Notes: generated from the sequence alone by a model not told the origin. DNA of 8,932 bases from Methylocystaceae bacterium (GCA_003105285.1 PQAN01000354.1:1-8932), one strand, 5' to 3'; counted from the stretch's first letter, positions 1 through 6,496 are shown. Program-made: numbers and translations.

Positions 1-1391
1 CGGCGGTTGCCGAGATGGTCGATGTCGTCGATCTCGCCCTTGCCGTCGCGCAGGTCGACCAGCGTGCGGACGACCGCGAGGATGTCCTCGCGGCGCAGCA
101 CGCGCATCGTGTCCGGCGCGTCGAGGTCGAGGCGCATGTTCATCTTCACGCGGCCGACGGCCGAGAGATCATAGCGCTCCGAGTCGAAGAACAGCGAATG
201 GAACATCGCTTCCGCCGTCTCGATCGTCGGCGGCTCGCCCGGACGCATCACGCGATAGATGTCGAACAGAGCGTCCTCGCGCGAGCTGTTCTTGTCGACA
301 GCGAGCGTGTTGCGGATATAGGGGCCGATATTGATGTGGTCGATGTCGAGCACCGGCAATTCGTCGAAACCTTTTTCGACGAGCAGCGGCAGCGTCTTCA
401 AGGTGATCTCGTCGCCCGCCTCGGCGAAGATTTCGCCGGTCTGCGGATCATAGAGATCCTGCGCGAGATATTGGCCGTAGAGATCCTCGGGCTGGATCTT
501 GATCGCCTTCACGCCCTTTTCGGCGAGCTGGCGGGCGGCGCGCACGGTGAGCTTCTTGCCGGCCTCGACCAGCACTTCGCCCGAATCCGCATCGACGATG
601 TCGGCCACCGCCTTGACGCCTTTCAGGCGCTCGGCGTCGAACGGCTGGCGCCAGCTGTCGCCGGAGGCCTTGAAGGTGATCGTCTTATAGAAAGTGGAGA
701 GGATTTCCTCGCCGTCGAGACCCAGCGCATAGAGCAGCGACGTCACCGGAATCTTGCGGCGGCGGTCGATGCGCGCATAGACGATGTCCTTGGCGTCGAA
801 TTCGATGTCGAGCCAGGAGCCGCGGTAGGGAATGATGCGCGCGGCGAACAGCAGCTTGCCGGACGAATGGCTCTTGCCCTTGTCGTGGTCGAAGAACACG
901 CCGGGCGAGCGATGCATCTGCGAGACGATGACGCGCTCGGTGCCGTTGACGATGAAGGTGCCGTTCGACGTCATGAACGGCATGTCGCCCATATAGACGT
1001 CCTGCTCCTTGATGTCCTTGACCGACTTCGCCTGCGTGTCGGGATCGACGTCGAACACGATGAGGCGCAGCGTCACCTTGAGCGGCGCGGCGAAGGTCAT
1101 GCCGCGCTGACGGCATTCGTCGACGTCATATTTCGGCGGCTCGAACTCGTAGCGCACGAATTCGAGCAGCGACACCTGCGAGAAATCGGAAATGGGGAAC
1201 ACCGATTTGAAGACCGACTGCAGGCCTTCGTCGGGGCGCCCGCCTTTGGGCTCGTCCACCAGGAGGAATTGGTCGTAGGAGGCTTTCTGCACTTCGATCA
1301 GATTGGGCATTTCCGCGGCTTCGCGGATATGTCCGAAGAACTTGCGGACACGCTTGCGACCGGAGAATGTTTGCGCCGAAGTCTGAGCCAT
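1..1391 (-). CDS. rpoB: RNA polymerase beta subunit, N-terminal part (cut by window edge)
   Basis: Catalytic beta subunit of RNA polymerase; with beta' it forms the active-site cleft. The window holds 463 complete codons plus two bases; the gene runs off the left edge. The start reads MAQTSAQTFSGRKRVRKFFG and the last visible residues are DDIDHLGNR, a stretch conserved in all bacterial RpoB. The segment covers the protrusion and lobe regions (for example PNLIEVQKASYDQFL near residue 30 and TSNGTFIVNGTERVIVSQMH around residue 145-165). The rifampicin-resistance cluster lies beyond the edge, so nothing can be said about it. An AGAGG Shine-Dalgarno sequence four bases upstream supports the ATG at 1391. 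No frameshift is seen. The gene follows rplL after a 222-base gap with no obvious promoter, so it is probably co-transcribed with rplJL. Identity is certain. Confidence 0.98.
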   Translation of the reverse strand, partial: MAQTSAQTFSGRKRVRKFFGHIREAAEMPNLIEVQKASYDQFLLVDEPKGGRPDEGLQSVFKSVFPISDFSQVSLLEFVRYEFEPPKYDVDECRQRGMTFAAPLKVTLRLIVFDVDPDTQAKSVKDIKEQDVYMGDMPFMTSNGTFIVNGTERVIVSQMHRSPGVFFDHDKGKSHSSGKLLFAARIIPYRGSWLDIEFDAKDIVYARIDRRRKIPVTSLLYALGLDGEEILSTFYKTITFKASGDSWRQPFDAERLKGVKAVADIVDADSGEVLVEAGKKLTVRAARQLAEKGVKAIKIQPEDLYGQYLAQDLYDPQTGEIFAEAGDEITLKTLPLLVEKGFDELPVLDIDHINIGPYIRNTLAVDKNSSREDALFDIYRVMRPGEPPTIETAEAMFHSLFFDSERYDLSAVGRVKMNMRLDLDAPDTMRVLRREDILAVVRTLVDLRDGKGEIDDIDHLGNR

Positions 1392-1420
1392 GTCGCCTCT
1401 CGCACCTCTCGAGTAAACTG

Positions 1421-1448
1421 GCGGACCGCGTCGTCTCGAGCGGTCTGC
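1421..1448 (-). other. Stem-loop just upstream of rpoB
   Basis: The arms at 1421-1429 and 1440-1448 pair over nine positions with one imperfect pair, around a 10-base loop containing CTCGAG. It lies about 30 bases before the rpoB start codon, in the rplL-rpoB spacer. In E. coli this spacer holds an attenuator and an RNase III processing site. A similar processing role here is inference from position only. Confidence 0.35.
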
Positions 1449-1489
1449 GACGCATCGTCACGCGTCTTGAAAAGAATGCCACGCCAGCC

Positions 1490-1507
1490 GGGGTCGAACC
1501 CCTTTTT
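1490..1507 (+). terminator. Terminator-like hairpin facing the plus strand
   Basis: On the plus strand, GGGGT-CGA-ACCCC is followed directly by TTTTT. That is the form of a short intrinsic terminator, but it is opposite to rplL-rpoB transcription. It could stop antisense transcripts coming out of rpoB. The stem is only four or five pairs, so this is a weak call. It superficially resembles a tRNA T-arm, but the 7-base-loop pairing fails and no tRNA body surrounds it. Confidence 0.3.
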
Positions 1508-1588
1508 GTCGCCCGCGCCATTCGCGGCGCGCCTCTTCCATTCACGTCGGACGCGGCCCCGGACGAGCCGGGACCGCGCAAATCGATA

Positions 1589-1605
1589 GGGCCGCGTCGC
1601 GGCCC
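1589..1605 (-). promoter_or_regulatory. Attenuator-like hairpin after rplL
   Basis: A perfect seven-base-pair stem (GGGCCGC / GCGGCCC, three-base loop) begins nine bases after the rplL stop codon on the transcribed strand. It is followed by TATCGATTT rather than a clean U-run, so a weak or partial terminator is more likely than a full stop. This is the position of the E. coli rplL-rpoB attenuator, which makes ribosomal protein output exceed polymerase output. The function is inferred from position. Confidence 0.5.
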
Positions 1606-1613
1606 CTCGGTTG

Positions 1614-1994
1614 TTACTTGAGCTCGACCTTGGCGCCGACCTTCTCGAGAGCGGCCTTGATCTTCTCGGCCTCTTCCTTGGTCGCGCCTTCCTTGACCGG
1701 CTTGGGAGCGCCCTCGACGAGGTCCTTGGCCTCCTTGAGGCCGAGGCCGGTGATCGCGCGCACTTCCTTGATGACCTCGATCTTCTTGTCGCCAGCCGCA
1801 GCCAGGATGACGTTGAACTCGGTCTTCTCCTCGACCGGGGCGGCGGCGGCCGCGCCGGCGCCCGGAGCCGCGGCGACAGCCACGGCCGCGGCGGCCGAGA
1901 CGCCCCACTTCTCTTCGAGCAGCTTCGCGAGCTCGGCGGCCTCGAGCACGGTCAGGCTCGACAGTTCTTCGACGATCTTTTCCAGATTGGCCAT
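1614..1994 (-). CDS. rplL: Large-subunit ribosomal protein bL12 (L7/L12)
   Basis: Protein of the ribosomal stalk that recruits and stimulates translational GTPases (EF-Tu, EF-G, IF2). Its 126 residues are the normal length. Three parts can be read: the N-terminal dimerisation and L10-binding helices (residues 1-33), an Ala/Pro/Gly-rich flexible hinge (34-54), and the globular factor-binding domain (55-126). The last contains the conserved LGLKEAKDLVEGAPKPVKEG segment at 84-103. AAGGA ten bases upstream is the likely ribosome binding site. The gene follows rplJ by 57 bases without a visible promoter or terminator, so the two are co-transcribed. L12 is needed in multiple copies per L10, so strong independent initiation is expected. 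Identity is certain. Confidence 0.98.
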   Translation of the reverse strand: MANLEKIVEELSSLTVLEAAELAKLLEEKWGVSAAAAVAVAAAPGAGAAAAAPVEEKTEFNVILAAAGDKKIEVIKEVRAITGLGLKEAKDLVEGAPKPVKEGATKEEAEKIKAALEKVGAKVELK

Positions 1995-2051
1995 AGTCTT
2001 ACAGTCCTTCGAATGTGGTCCGTTGTCGGATGGGATAATGCGAGCCGACCT

Positions 2052-2573
2052 TTAGGCCGCGTCCGCGTCTCGATTGGCGTAGGCCCCGAACACGCGCGCC
2101 AGCTTGGCTGCTGGAGCGGTCGACAGCTGCGCGAGCTTGGTCGCGGGAGCCTGCACCAGGCCCACGAGCTTTGCGCGCAATTCGTCGAGCGACGGCAGAG
2201 TCGCGAGCGACTTCACGCCGTCCTGGTCGAGCACAGTCGCGCCGAGGGCGCCGCCGAGGATGACGAATTTGTCATGGTCCTTGGCGAAGGCCACGGTCAC
2301 TTTCGGCGCCGCCACCGGATCGCTCGAATAGGCGATCAGGGTCGGTCCCTTCAAAAGGGAGCCGATGGAGGCGACGTCGGTGCCATCGAGAGCGATCTTG
2401 GCGAGGCGGTTCTTGGCGACCTGAACGGTCGCGCCGGCGTCGCGAGCCTGCTTGCGCAGGTTCTGCAACTGGGCGACTGTCAGCCCGGAGTAATGCGCCA
2501 CGACGACGACCGGGGTCTTGGAGAAGACCTCGTTCAACGCCGCGACGGCTTGCTTTTTCTCCGCTCTGTCCAC
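2052..2573 (-). CDS. rplJ: Large-subunit ribosomal protein uL10
   Basis: Base of the ribosomal stalk. The N-terminal domain binds 23S rRNA and uL11, and the C-terminal helix carries L7/L12 dimers. It has 173 residues, close to the family norm. Diagnostic segments are DRAEKKQAVAALNEVF at the start, VVVAHYSGLTVAQLQNLRKQ around residues 23-42, and VAKNRLAKIAL around 53-63. The tail LARVFGAYANRDADAA is the expected L12-binding helix. The start is supported by GAGGAG eight to ten bases upstream. In many bacteria the L10-L12 complex binds the rplJ leader and represses its own translation; the long, highly structured leader here fits that. The gene heads the rplJ-rplL-rpoB unit, with its own promoter about 480 bases upstream. 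Confidence 0.98.
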   Translation of the reverse strand: MDRAEKKQAVAALNEVFSKTPVVVVAHYSGLTVAQLQNLRKQARDAGATVQVAKNRLAKIALDGTDVASIGSLLKGPTLIAYSSDPVAAPKVTVAFAKDHDKFVILGGALGATVLDQDGVKSLATLPSLDELRAKLVGLVQAPATKLAQLSTAPAAKLARVFGAYANRDADAA

Positions 2574-3043
2574 GGTGCTCTCTCCTCGAGCGGGGCGAAC
2601 CCCGCCGGTTGCGACAAGCCGCCTTTTCCCGCGCGAGGCGGCAAGAGGCGACGCCGTAGATCCTGTCCCCTCGGCGCGACAGCCGCGAAGGCTGCGCCTC
2701 GGATCAGAGGGTGCGAACCAAATTCGAAAGACCGTGACGCGCAGGCTTGGAAAAGCCCCGCGCCGGCCCTACAATTTTTGTTCATCCCCGTCTATGCAGG
2801 CCGGCTGTCCGATCGGCGAAAGCCTCCGCCGTCGTTCGAGCCGATTGAGCCGTCCCTACGGAGCCGTAGCTCCACGGGACATGCGCCGGCAGTCTCGGAC
2901 AGGACATGGCCGGACGGGACACGAGGAAACCCCCGGGTCCGCCGGCCTATCCACCGCCTCGCCCCTTTCCCGCAGTCGAGGGAGCAGGGTCTGGCGGAAG
3001 CTCGAATTTGAAAAAGGGGTCGCGAACGCTGGCCGACCCCGGA
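2574..3043 (-). promoter_or_regulatory. Long structured rplJ leader, candidate L10 autoregulatory RNA
   Basis: About 470 bases lie between the predicted rplJ transcript start and its ATG, and I find no gene in them on either strand. On the transcribed strand there are several strong stem-loops. GCGGGG-TTCG-CCCCGC (2590-2605) sits ten or so bases before the Shine-Dalgarno sequence. GGCTT-TTCC-AAGCC lies at 2744-2757. A seven-pair stem GCCGGCC/GGCCGGC (2762-2768 with 2799-2805) closes a 30-base loop. A compound hairpin at 2852-2880 has outer arms GTCCC/GGGAC and inner arms GGAGC-TACG-GCTCC with a very stable cUNCGg-type loop. L10 leaders are a known autoregulatory class. I cannot identify the L10-binding kink-turn by eye, so the assignment is by position and structure density. 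Confidence 0.5.
3011..3040 (-). terminator. Hairpin plus U-run at the start of the rplJ transcript
   Basis: On the minus strand GGGGTCG pairs perfectly with CGACCCC (seven pairs, 11-base loop) and is followed at once by TTTTT. This is a good intrinsic-terminator shape. It lies nine bases downstream of the rplJ -10 box, so the predicted transcript begins at or just before it. It could be an attenuator, a backup for the rplA terminator at 3136-3169, or a 5' stabilising hairpin. Confidence 0.6.
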
Positions 3044-3049
3044 AAGGCG

Positions 3050-3078
3050 TATTTAAAGGGTGAGGTTGCGTTTGCCAA
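3050..3078 (-). promoter_or_regulatory. Promoter of rplJ-rplL(-rpoB)
   Basis: On the minus strand a -35 box TTGGCA (3073-3078) is separated by 17 bases from a -10 box TAAATA (3050-3055). It lies between the rplA terminator and rplJ, where E. coli also has its rplJ promoter. The predicted start of transcription is near 3043, giving a leader of about 470 bases. Confidence 0.6.
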
Positions 3079-3135
3079 GGAGAATCTCGAGGCTTTTTTG
3101 AGGCGCAGGAGCCGGCGGGCGCCGTAAAGGACGAC

Positions 3136-3169
3136 AAAAAAGCGGAGCCGGCGATCGCTCGCCGGCTCC
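3136..3169 (-). terminator. Intrinsic terminator of rplK-rplA
   Basis: On the minus strand, a perfect 11-base-pair stem (GGAGCCGGCGA with its complement) closed by a GCGA tetraloop is followed by GC and six T residues. It starts 33 bases after the rplA stop codon. An A-run precedes the stem, so it may also work weakly on the other strand. It is the strongest terminator in the window and marks the end of the rplKA transcript. Confidence 0.9.
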
Positions 3170-3201
3170 TCGAAAATTTTCCGGTCTGACGCCGAGCGTC
3201 C

Positions 3202-3906
<705 letters not shown>

Positions 3907-3910
3907 GATC

Positions 3911-4339
3911 TTACTCCACCACCTCGAGGCCAATGGAACGGGCGGAGCCTTCGATCATGGCCGCCGCCGAGTCGATCGAACTGGTGTTCAGATCGGCCAA
4001 CTTCTTCGCCGCGATCTCGCGGATCTGCGTCCGCGTGACTTTGCCGACGAAGCCGCGTCCGGTCGTCTTCGAGCCCGATTTGACGCCTGCCGCCTGCTTG
4101 AGGAAGTAGGAGACCGGCGGCTGCTTCAGCTCGAAGGTGAAGGAGCGGTCCTGATAGGCGGTGATGATGACGGGGATCGGCGTCCCCTTTTCGATCTGCG
4201 CCGTCTTGGCGTTGAACGCCTTGCAAAACTCCATGATGTTCAGGCCGCGCTGGCCGAGCGCGGGACCGATCGGCGGCGAGGGATTCGCTGCGCCGGCCGG
4301 CACCTGAAGCTTGATGTAGCCGGCGATCTTCTTCGCCAT
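3911..4339 (-). CDS. rplK: Large-subunit ribosomal protein uL11
   Basis: Binds the GTPase-associated centre of 23S rRNA and forms the stalk base with uL10; it is required for RelA activation in E. coli. It has 142 residues, the normal size. The N-terminal domain shows the conserved PPIGPALGQRGLNIMEFCKAFN (residues 22-43), which includes the thiostrepton-proximal prolines. The rRNA-binding C-terminal domain includes the GRGFVGKVTRTQIREIA stretch near 95-110. A good GGAG ribosome site lies seven bases before the ATG. The gene leads a two-gene rplK-rplA unit, with its own promoter about 170 bases upstream and a hairpin-rich leader. Identity is certain. Confidence 0.98.
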   Translation of the reverse strand: MAKKIAGYIKLQVPAGAANPSPPIGPALGQRGLNIMEFCKAFNAKTAQIEKGTPIPVIITAYQDRSFTFELKQPPVSYFLKQAAGVKSGSKTTGRGFVGKVTRTQIREIAAKKLADLNTSSIDSAAAMIEGSARSIGLEVVE

Positions 4340-4455
4340 GTCTCATCTCCAACGTTGAGCGGTCCCGGAGACGCTTCCGCGTCCGGGCCGCCGGTTGCAG
4401 TTCGTGGTCCGACGCGTGCTCCCTCAGGCGATAAGGGCGCGCCCGCCACGTGTGA

Positions 4456-4480
4456 TTTCGTTTCTGCTCGGGAAACGAAA
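4456..4480 (-). repeat. Perfect inverted repeat in the rplK leader overlapping a U-run
   Basis: TTTCGTTTC (4456-4464) and GAAACGAAA (4472-4480) form a perfect nine-pair stem with a seven-base loop. In the rplK messenger, the 5' arm of this stem shares three U residues with the run that follows the terminator-like hairpin at 4483-4499. Folding of this second hairpin would therefore cover part of that U-run. A regulatory switch is possible but not shown. Confidence 0.55.
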
Positions 4481-4499
4481 AAGCCCTCCGAGTGAGGGC
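4478..4499 (-). terminator. Terminator-like hairpin at the 5' end of the rplK transcript
   Basis: On the minus strand, GCCCTC-ACTCG-GAGGGC is followed directly by TTTTT. It starts six bases after the rplK -10 box, so it is at or within a base or two of the predicted transcript start. It could terminate read-through from secE-nusG, attenuate rplK, or protect the 5' end. The six-pair GC-rich stem and adjacent U5 make the shape convincing; the function is open. Confidence 0.6.
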
Positions 4500-4505
4500 G
4501 GACGT

Positions 4506-4533
4506 GTTATAGTCGAAAGCGCTGCGAAGGCAA
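4506..4533 (-). promoter_or_regulatory. Promoter of rplK-rplA
   Basis: On the minus strand a -35 box TTGCCT (4528-4533) and a -10 box TATAAC (4506-4511) are separated by 16 bases. The -10 is near consensus. It lies between the coiled-coil pseudogene and rplK, the place where E. coli has its L11 promoter. The predicted start of transcription is near 4499. Confidence 0.65.
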
Positions 4534-4580
4534 CTGATTTCCGCGTCCAGCGCTGCGTTCTCTGGGCGGCGCGCAGAGCC

Positions 4581-4906
4581 TCAATGCCCCTCGGGCAAGA
4601 GCCCGACATGCCGCTCGAGGCGTCGCAAACGTTCCTCGAATTCGGTCAGCAGCACGCCATGTCCGATCGCCGAGGAGTGATATTCCATCACCGATCGGCG
4701 CAGACCCGACATCTGGTCGCCGAGACGCTTTTCGAGCGTCATCAGCTCGGACGCCAAGTCGGCGCGCAGCGAGTTGATCTCCGAACGGACATCGGCGACG
4801 TCGCCATGACCTCGCGGATATCCGAAACCTCGCCGCGAAGCGCGTCCATTTTCGCGTCGATCCTGCGCAGCGGCGCCAAGGTGAAATTCTCGGGCTCGTC
4901 GGTCAT
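4581..4906 (-). pseudogene. Small coiled-coil protein gene broken by one frameshift
   Basis: An ATG at 4906 with a good GGAG site five bases upstream opens a frame reading MTDEPENFTLAPLRRIDAKM. It continues through DIREVM and then goes out of phase, stopping at 4742 after 54 codons. From about 4805 a second frame continues the same heptad-rich sequence: GDVADVRSEINSLRADL, then LEKRLGDQ, then YHSSAIGHGVLLTEFEERL, ending in LPEGH at 4581. Adding one base near 4800-4810 joins both into a 108-residue protein. From memory, the opening resembles a widespread family of short coiled-coil hypothetical proteins of Hyphomicrobiales, and the ending resembles others with a conserved YHSxxxGHG segment. A real null mutation, a sequencing error or a programmed -1 shift are all possible; no classic slippery heptamer is visible. 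The function is unknown. The gene sits after nusG, 82 bases downstream. Confidence 0.65.
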
Positions 4907-4988
4907 TGCAACTCCACCGCCCGCTTTAAAAAAAAATGCAGCGACCTTTCATAGCATATTTCTTCGACCGGGCAGGCCCGAGCCGGCC

Positions 4989-5519
4989 TCAAACCTTCTC
5001 GACCTGTCCGAACTCGAGCTCGACCGGCGTCGGCCGACCGAAGATGGACACGGCGACCTTGAGCCGTGAGCGCTGGTCGTCGACCTCCTCGACGACGCCG
5101 TTGAACGAGGCGAACGGCCCGTCGGCGACGCGCACCGTCTCGCCGATCTCGAAGGAGATCGAGGACTTCGGCCGCTCGACGCCCTCCGCGACCTGCCCCT
5201 TGATACGCTGCGCCTCGGCTTCGCTGATCGGCATGGGCTTGTTGTCGGCGCCGAGAAATCCCGTGACCTTCGGCGTGTTCTTGATGAGCGAGAACACCTG
5301 GTCCGACAGATCGCATTTCACCAGCACATAGCCGGGGAAGAACTTGCGTTCCGAGCTCACCTTGCGGCCGCGACGCACCTCTACGACCTGTTCGGTCGGC
5401 ACCAGTATCTCTTCGAAACTGTCGGAAAGATGCCGCTGAGCGGCCTGCTCGCGGATCGACTCCGCGACCTTCTTTTCGAAGTTCGAATAGGCGTGGACGA
5501 TATACCAGCGCATGCTCAT
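4989..5519 (-). CDS. nusG: Transcription termination/antitermination factor NusG
   Basis: Binds the RNA polymerase clamp, raises processivity, and couples polymerase to Rho or to the ribosome. It has 176 residues, the normal length. The NGN domain opens with RWYIVHAYSNFEKKVAESI (residues 4-22) and includes RKFFPGYVLVKCDL (58-71). The C-terminal KOW domain runs from about residue 125 (GETVRVADGPFASFNGVVEEV) to the end. Two ATG codons lie two residues apart; the upstream one at 5519 is kept, with GGAG 14 bases before it, and the real start could be the second. It follows secE after 70 bases and shares its promoter. A short A9/T9 run at 4928-4936 and only weak hairpins follow, so transcripts may read on toward the pseudogene. 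Confidence 0.98.
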   Translation of the reverse strand: MSMRWYIVHAYSNFEKKVAESIREQAAQRHLSDSFEEILVPTEQVVEVRRGRKVSSERKFFPGYVLVKCDLSDQVFSLIKNTPKVTGFLGADNKPMPISEAEAQRIKGQVAEGVERPKSSISFEIGETVRVADGPFASFNGVVEEVDDQRSRLKVAVSIFGRPTPVELEFGQVEKV

Positions 5520-5589
5520 GACGGCGCGATCAGCTCCAATAATGTCGAGACCCTCTCGGTCGGGCCGCGCCCGAAGGCGGCGAAACGTC

Positions 5590-5781
5590 CTATTGACCGA
5601 GCCTCAGCAAGAGGCCGATGCCCACCTGCAGCGCCTTGTCGACGAGGACGAAGAACAGGCTGGCGAGCAGGACCATGAGGACCACGAGCCCCGTCGTGAT
5701 CAATGTCTCGCGGCGCGTCGGCCACACGACCTTGCTCGCCTCCGAGCGCACTTCTTGCAGGAATTGAAAGGGATTGGCCAT
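5590..5781 (-). CDS. secE: Preprotein translocase subunit SecE
   Basis: Essential small membrane subunit of the SecYEG channel; it clamps the two halves of SecY. It has 63 residues, the short single-span form usual in alphaproteobacteria. It has the expected order: an amphipathic N-terminal helix (NPFQFLQEVRSEASKVVWP, with the conserved VxWPTRRET at about 18-26), then one transmembrane segment near residues 28-48. It is the first gene of the secE-nusG unit, as in most bacteria. The Shine-Dalgarno sequence is weak, and a six-pair hairpin ends 16 bases upstream of the ATG. Identity is secure because of the family motif and the nusG neighbour. Confidence 0.97.
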   Translation of the reverse strand: MANPFQFLQEVRSEASKVVWPTRRETLITTGLVVLMVLLASLFFVLVDKALQVGIGLLLRLGQ

Positions 5782-5797
5782 GCGTCTACCGAGCGCC

Positions 5798-5816
5798 GGT
5801 GAGTGCGGGCCTCACC
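5798..5816 (-). other. Hairpin in the secE leader
   Basis: GGTGAG and CTCACC form a perfect six-pair stem with a seven-base loop, 16 bases before the secE start codon. There is no U-run, so it is not a terminator. It lies where it could influence ribosome access to the weakly marked secE start; this is inference. Confidence 0.4.
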
Positions 5817-5880
5817 TCGCGAGGCGCGCCACAAACAGTCGCGGCGCGGGACCGGCCGGCCGCGCGCCACGAATTCGGAG

Positions 5881-5909
5881 CTTATAACCAACTCCCCCGT
5901 CCCCGCCAA
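5881..5909 (-). promoter_or_regulatory. Promoter of secE-nusG
   Basis: On the minus strand a -35 box TTGGCG (5904-5909) and a -10 box TATAAG (5881-5886) are separated by exactly 17 bases. It lies in the divergent gap between secE and the lipoprotein gene. The predicted transcript start is near 5874, giving a leader of about 93 bases. I see no tRNA gene in this gap, although a tRNA-Trp gene precedes secE in many relatives. Confidence 0.7.
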
Positions 5910-6023
5910 GCGAAATCTCGTCGCCGGCGAGCCGGCCCACACGGCTCTGGCGGATCGCGCGCTTGACCTGCGCGCGGCCGCCCGCCAACCTCCGCCTCCT
6001 GCATCGAGAGGACGAGATCGAAG

Positions 6024-6371
6024 ATGATTCGCAGCCGCACGCCGACGCCGCCCTTGGTCGCCGCATTCGCGTCCCTCATGCTCTGCGCCTGCAACAGCGC
6101 CCATCCTCCCGCCGCCGAGCCGGCCGCGGCGAGCCGCAGCGTCACGCCTCCCGACTTCACGCTTCCCCAGGGCGCCGGATGCGCCGGAGCGGCCGCGCGC
6201 TATCGCGCGATCCTGGACAATGATCTGGCCATGGGACATGTCGGCCGCGGCGTCTTCAACCAGATACAGCGCGAGATCGACGAGGCCGCCGCCGCCTGTT
6301 CGGCGGGGCGGGACGCACAGGCCATATCGCTCATCCGCGCCAGCAAGGCGCGGCACGGCTATCCTGGATAG
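6024..6371 (+). CDS. Small putative lipoprotein, function unknown
   Basis: A 115-residue protein with a basic start and hydrophobic signal segment (PLVAAFASLMLCAC, residues 10-23). It carries a near-lipobox L20-C21-A22-C23, so C23 is the likely lipidated cysteine. A Pro/Ala-rich linker (28-50) follows. A compact helical domain then contains C53 and C92, a possible disulfide, and the stretch YRAILDNDLAMGHV (60-73), ending in ARHGYPG. From memory this ending and the DNDLAMGHV core recur in hypothetical lipoproteins of Hyphomicrobiales; I know no function for them. The start is marked only by a weak GAGG about a dozen bases upstream. It is divergent from secE and is not part of that operon. The stop codon is the first part of a palindromic repeat. 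Confidence 0.75.
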   Translation: MIRSRTPTPPLVAAFASLMLCACNSAHPPAAEPAAASRSVTPPDFTLPQGAGCAGAAARYRAILDNDLAMGHVGRGVFNQIQREIDEAAAACSAGRDAQAISLIRASKARHGYPG

Positions 6372-6409
6372 AGCGTTTCCAGTCGAGACTGTCCGCAACG
6401 ACGGAAACG
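6370..6409 (+). repeat. Dispersed palindromic repeat, copy A
   Basis: The sequence begins AGAGCGTTTCCAGTCGA and closes with GGAAACG, which pairs with CGTTTCC (seven pairs). The first 17 bases match the copy at 8667 at 15 positions. It overlaps the lipoprotein stop codon. A second, partly exclusive stem GACTGTCCG/CGGACGGTC (6387-6416, nine pairs with one wobble) is also present and could act as a 3' end structure. Short palindromes opening with GAGCGTTTCC-like arms are common between genes in Hyphomicrobiales (from memory). Confidence 0.6.
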
Positions 6410-6496
6410 GACGGTCGGCCGAGCTCTTCGAGGTCGCACGGCGCCCCCTACAGGGGACGAGTTGTCAGTAAAGCGACGGTCGTGTTTACGACAATC

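Noticed and set aside
1487..1510. tRNA T-arm-like sequence (GGGGTTCGACCCC on the minus strand)
   Set aside because: The five-pair stem around a seven-base loop does not form and no acceptor, D or anticodon arms are found nearby.
15..1589. Long plus-strand open frame of 524 codons across rpoB
   Set aside because: It is the antisense shadow of rpoB. The protein is low-complexity, rich in His/Arg/Asp/Val, with no domain, and rpoB is certain.
2876..2925. Three GGACA-type direct repeats in the rplJ leader
   Set aside because: Short, unevenly spaced and GC-rich; not distinguishable from chance in this base composition.
1611..3011. Plus-strand open frame of 466 codons across rplL, rplJ and the leader
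   Set aside because: Antisense to two certain ribosomal protein genes, with no recognisable domain and atypical composition.
4928..4936. A9/T9 run after nusG as a terminator
   Set aside because: The U-run would be long, but no adequate stem directly precedes it on the minus strand, so it is not called as a terminator.
4395..5069. Plus-strand open frame of 224 codons between rplK and nusG
   Set aside because: It is antisense to the coiled-coil pseudogene and nusG and has no protein-like pattern; the minus-strand fragments explain the region better.
5782..6023. Possible tRNA-Trp upstream of secE, as in many relatives
   Set aside because: No cloverleaf, anticodon arm or TTCRA T-loop is found on either strand in this gap.
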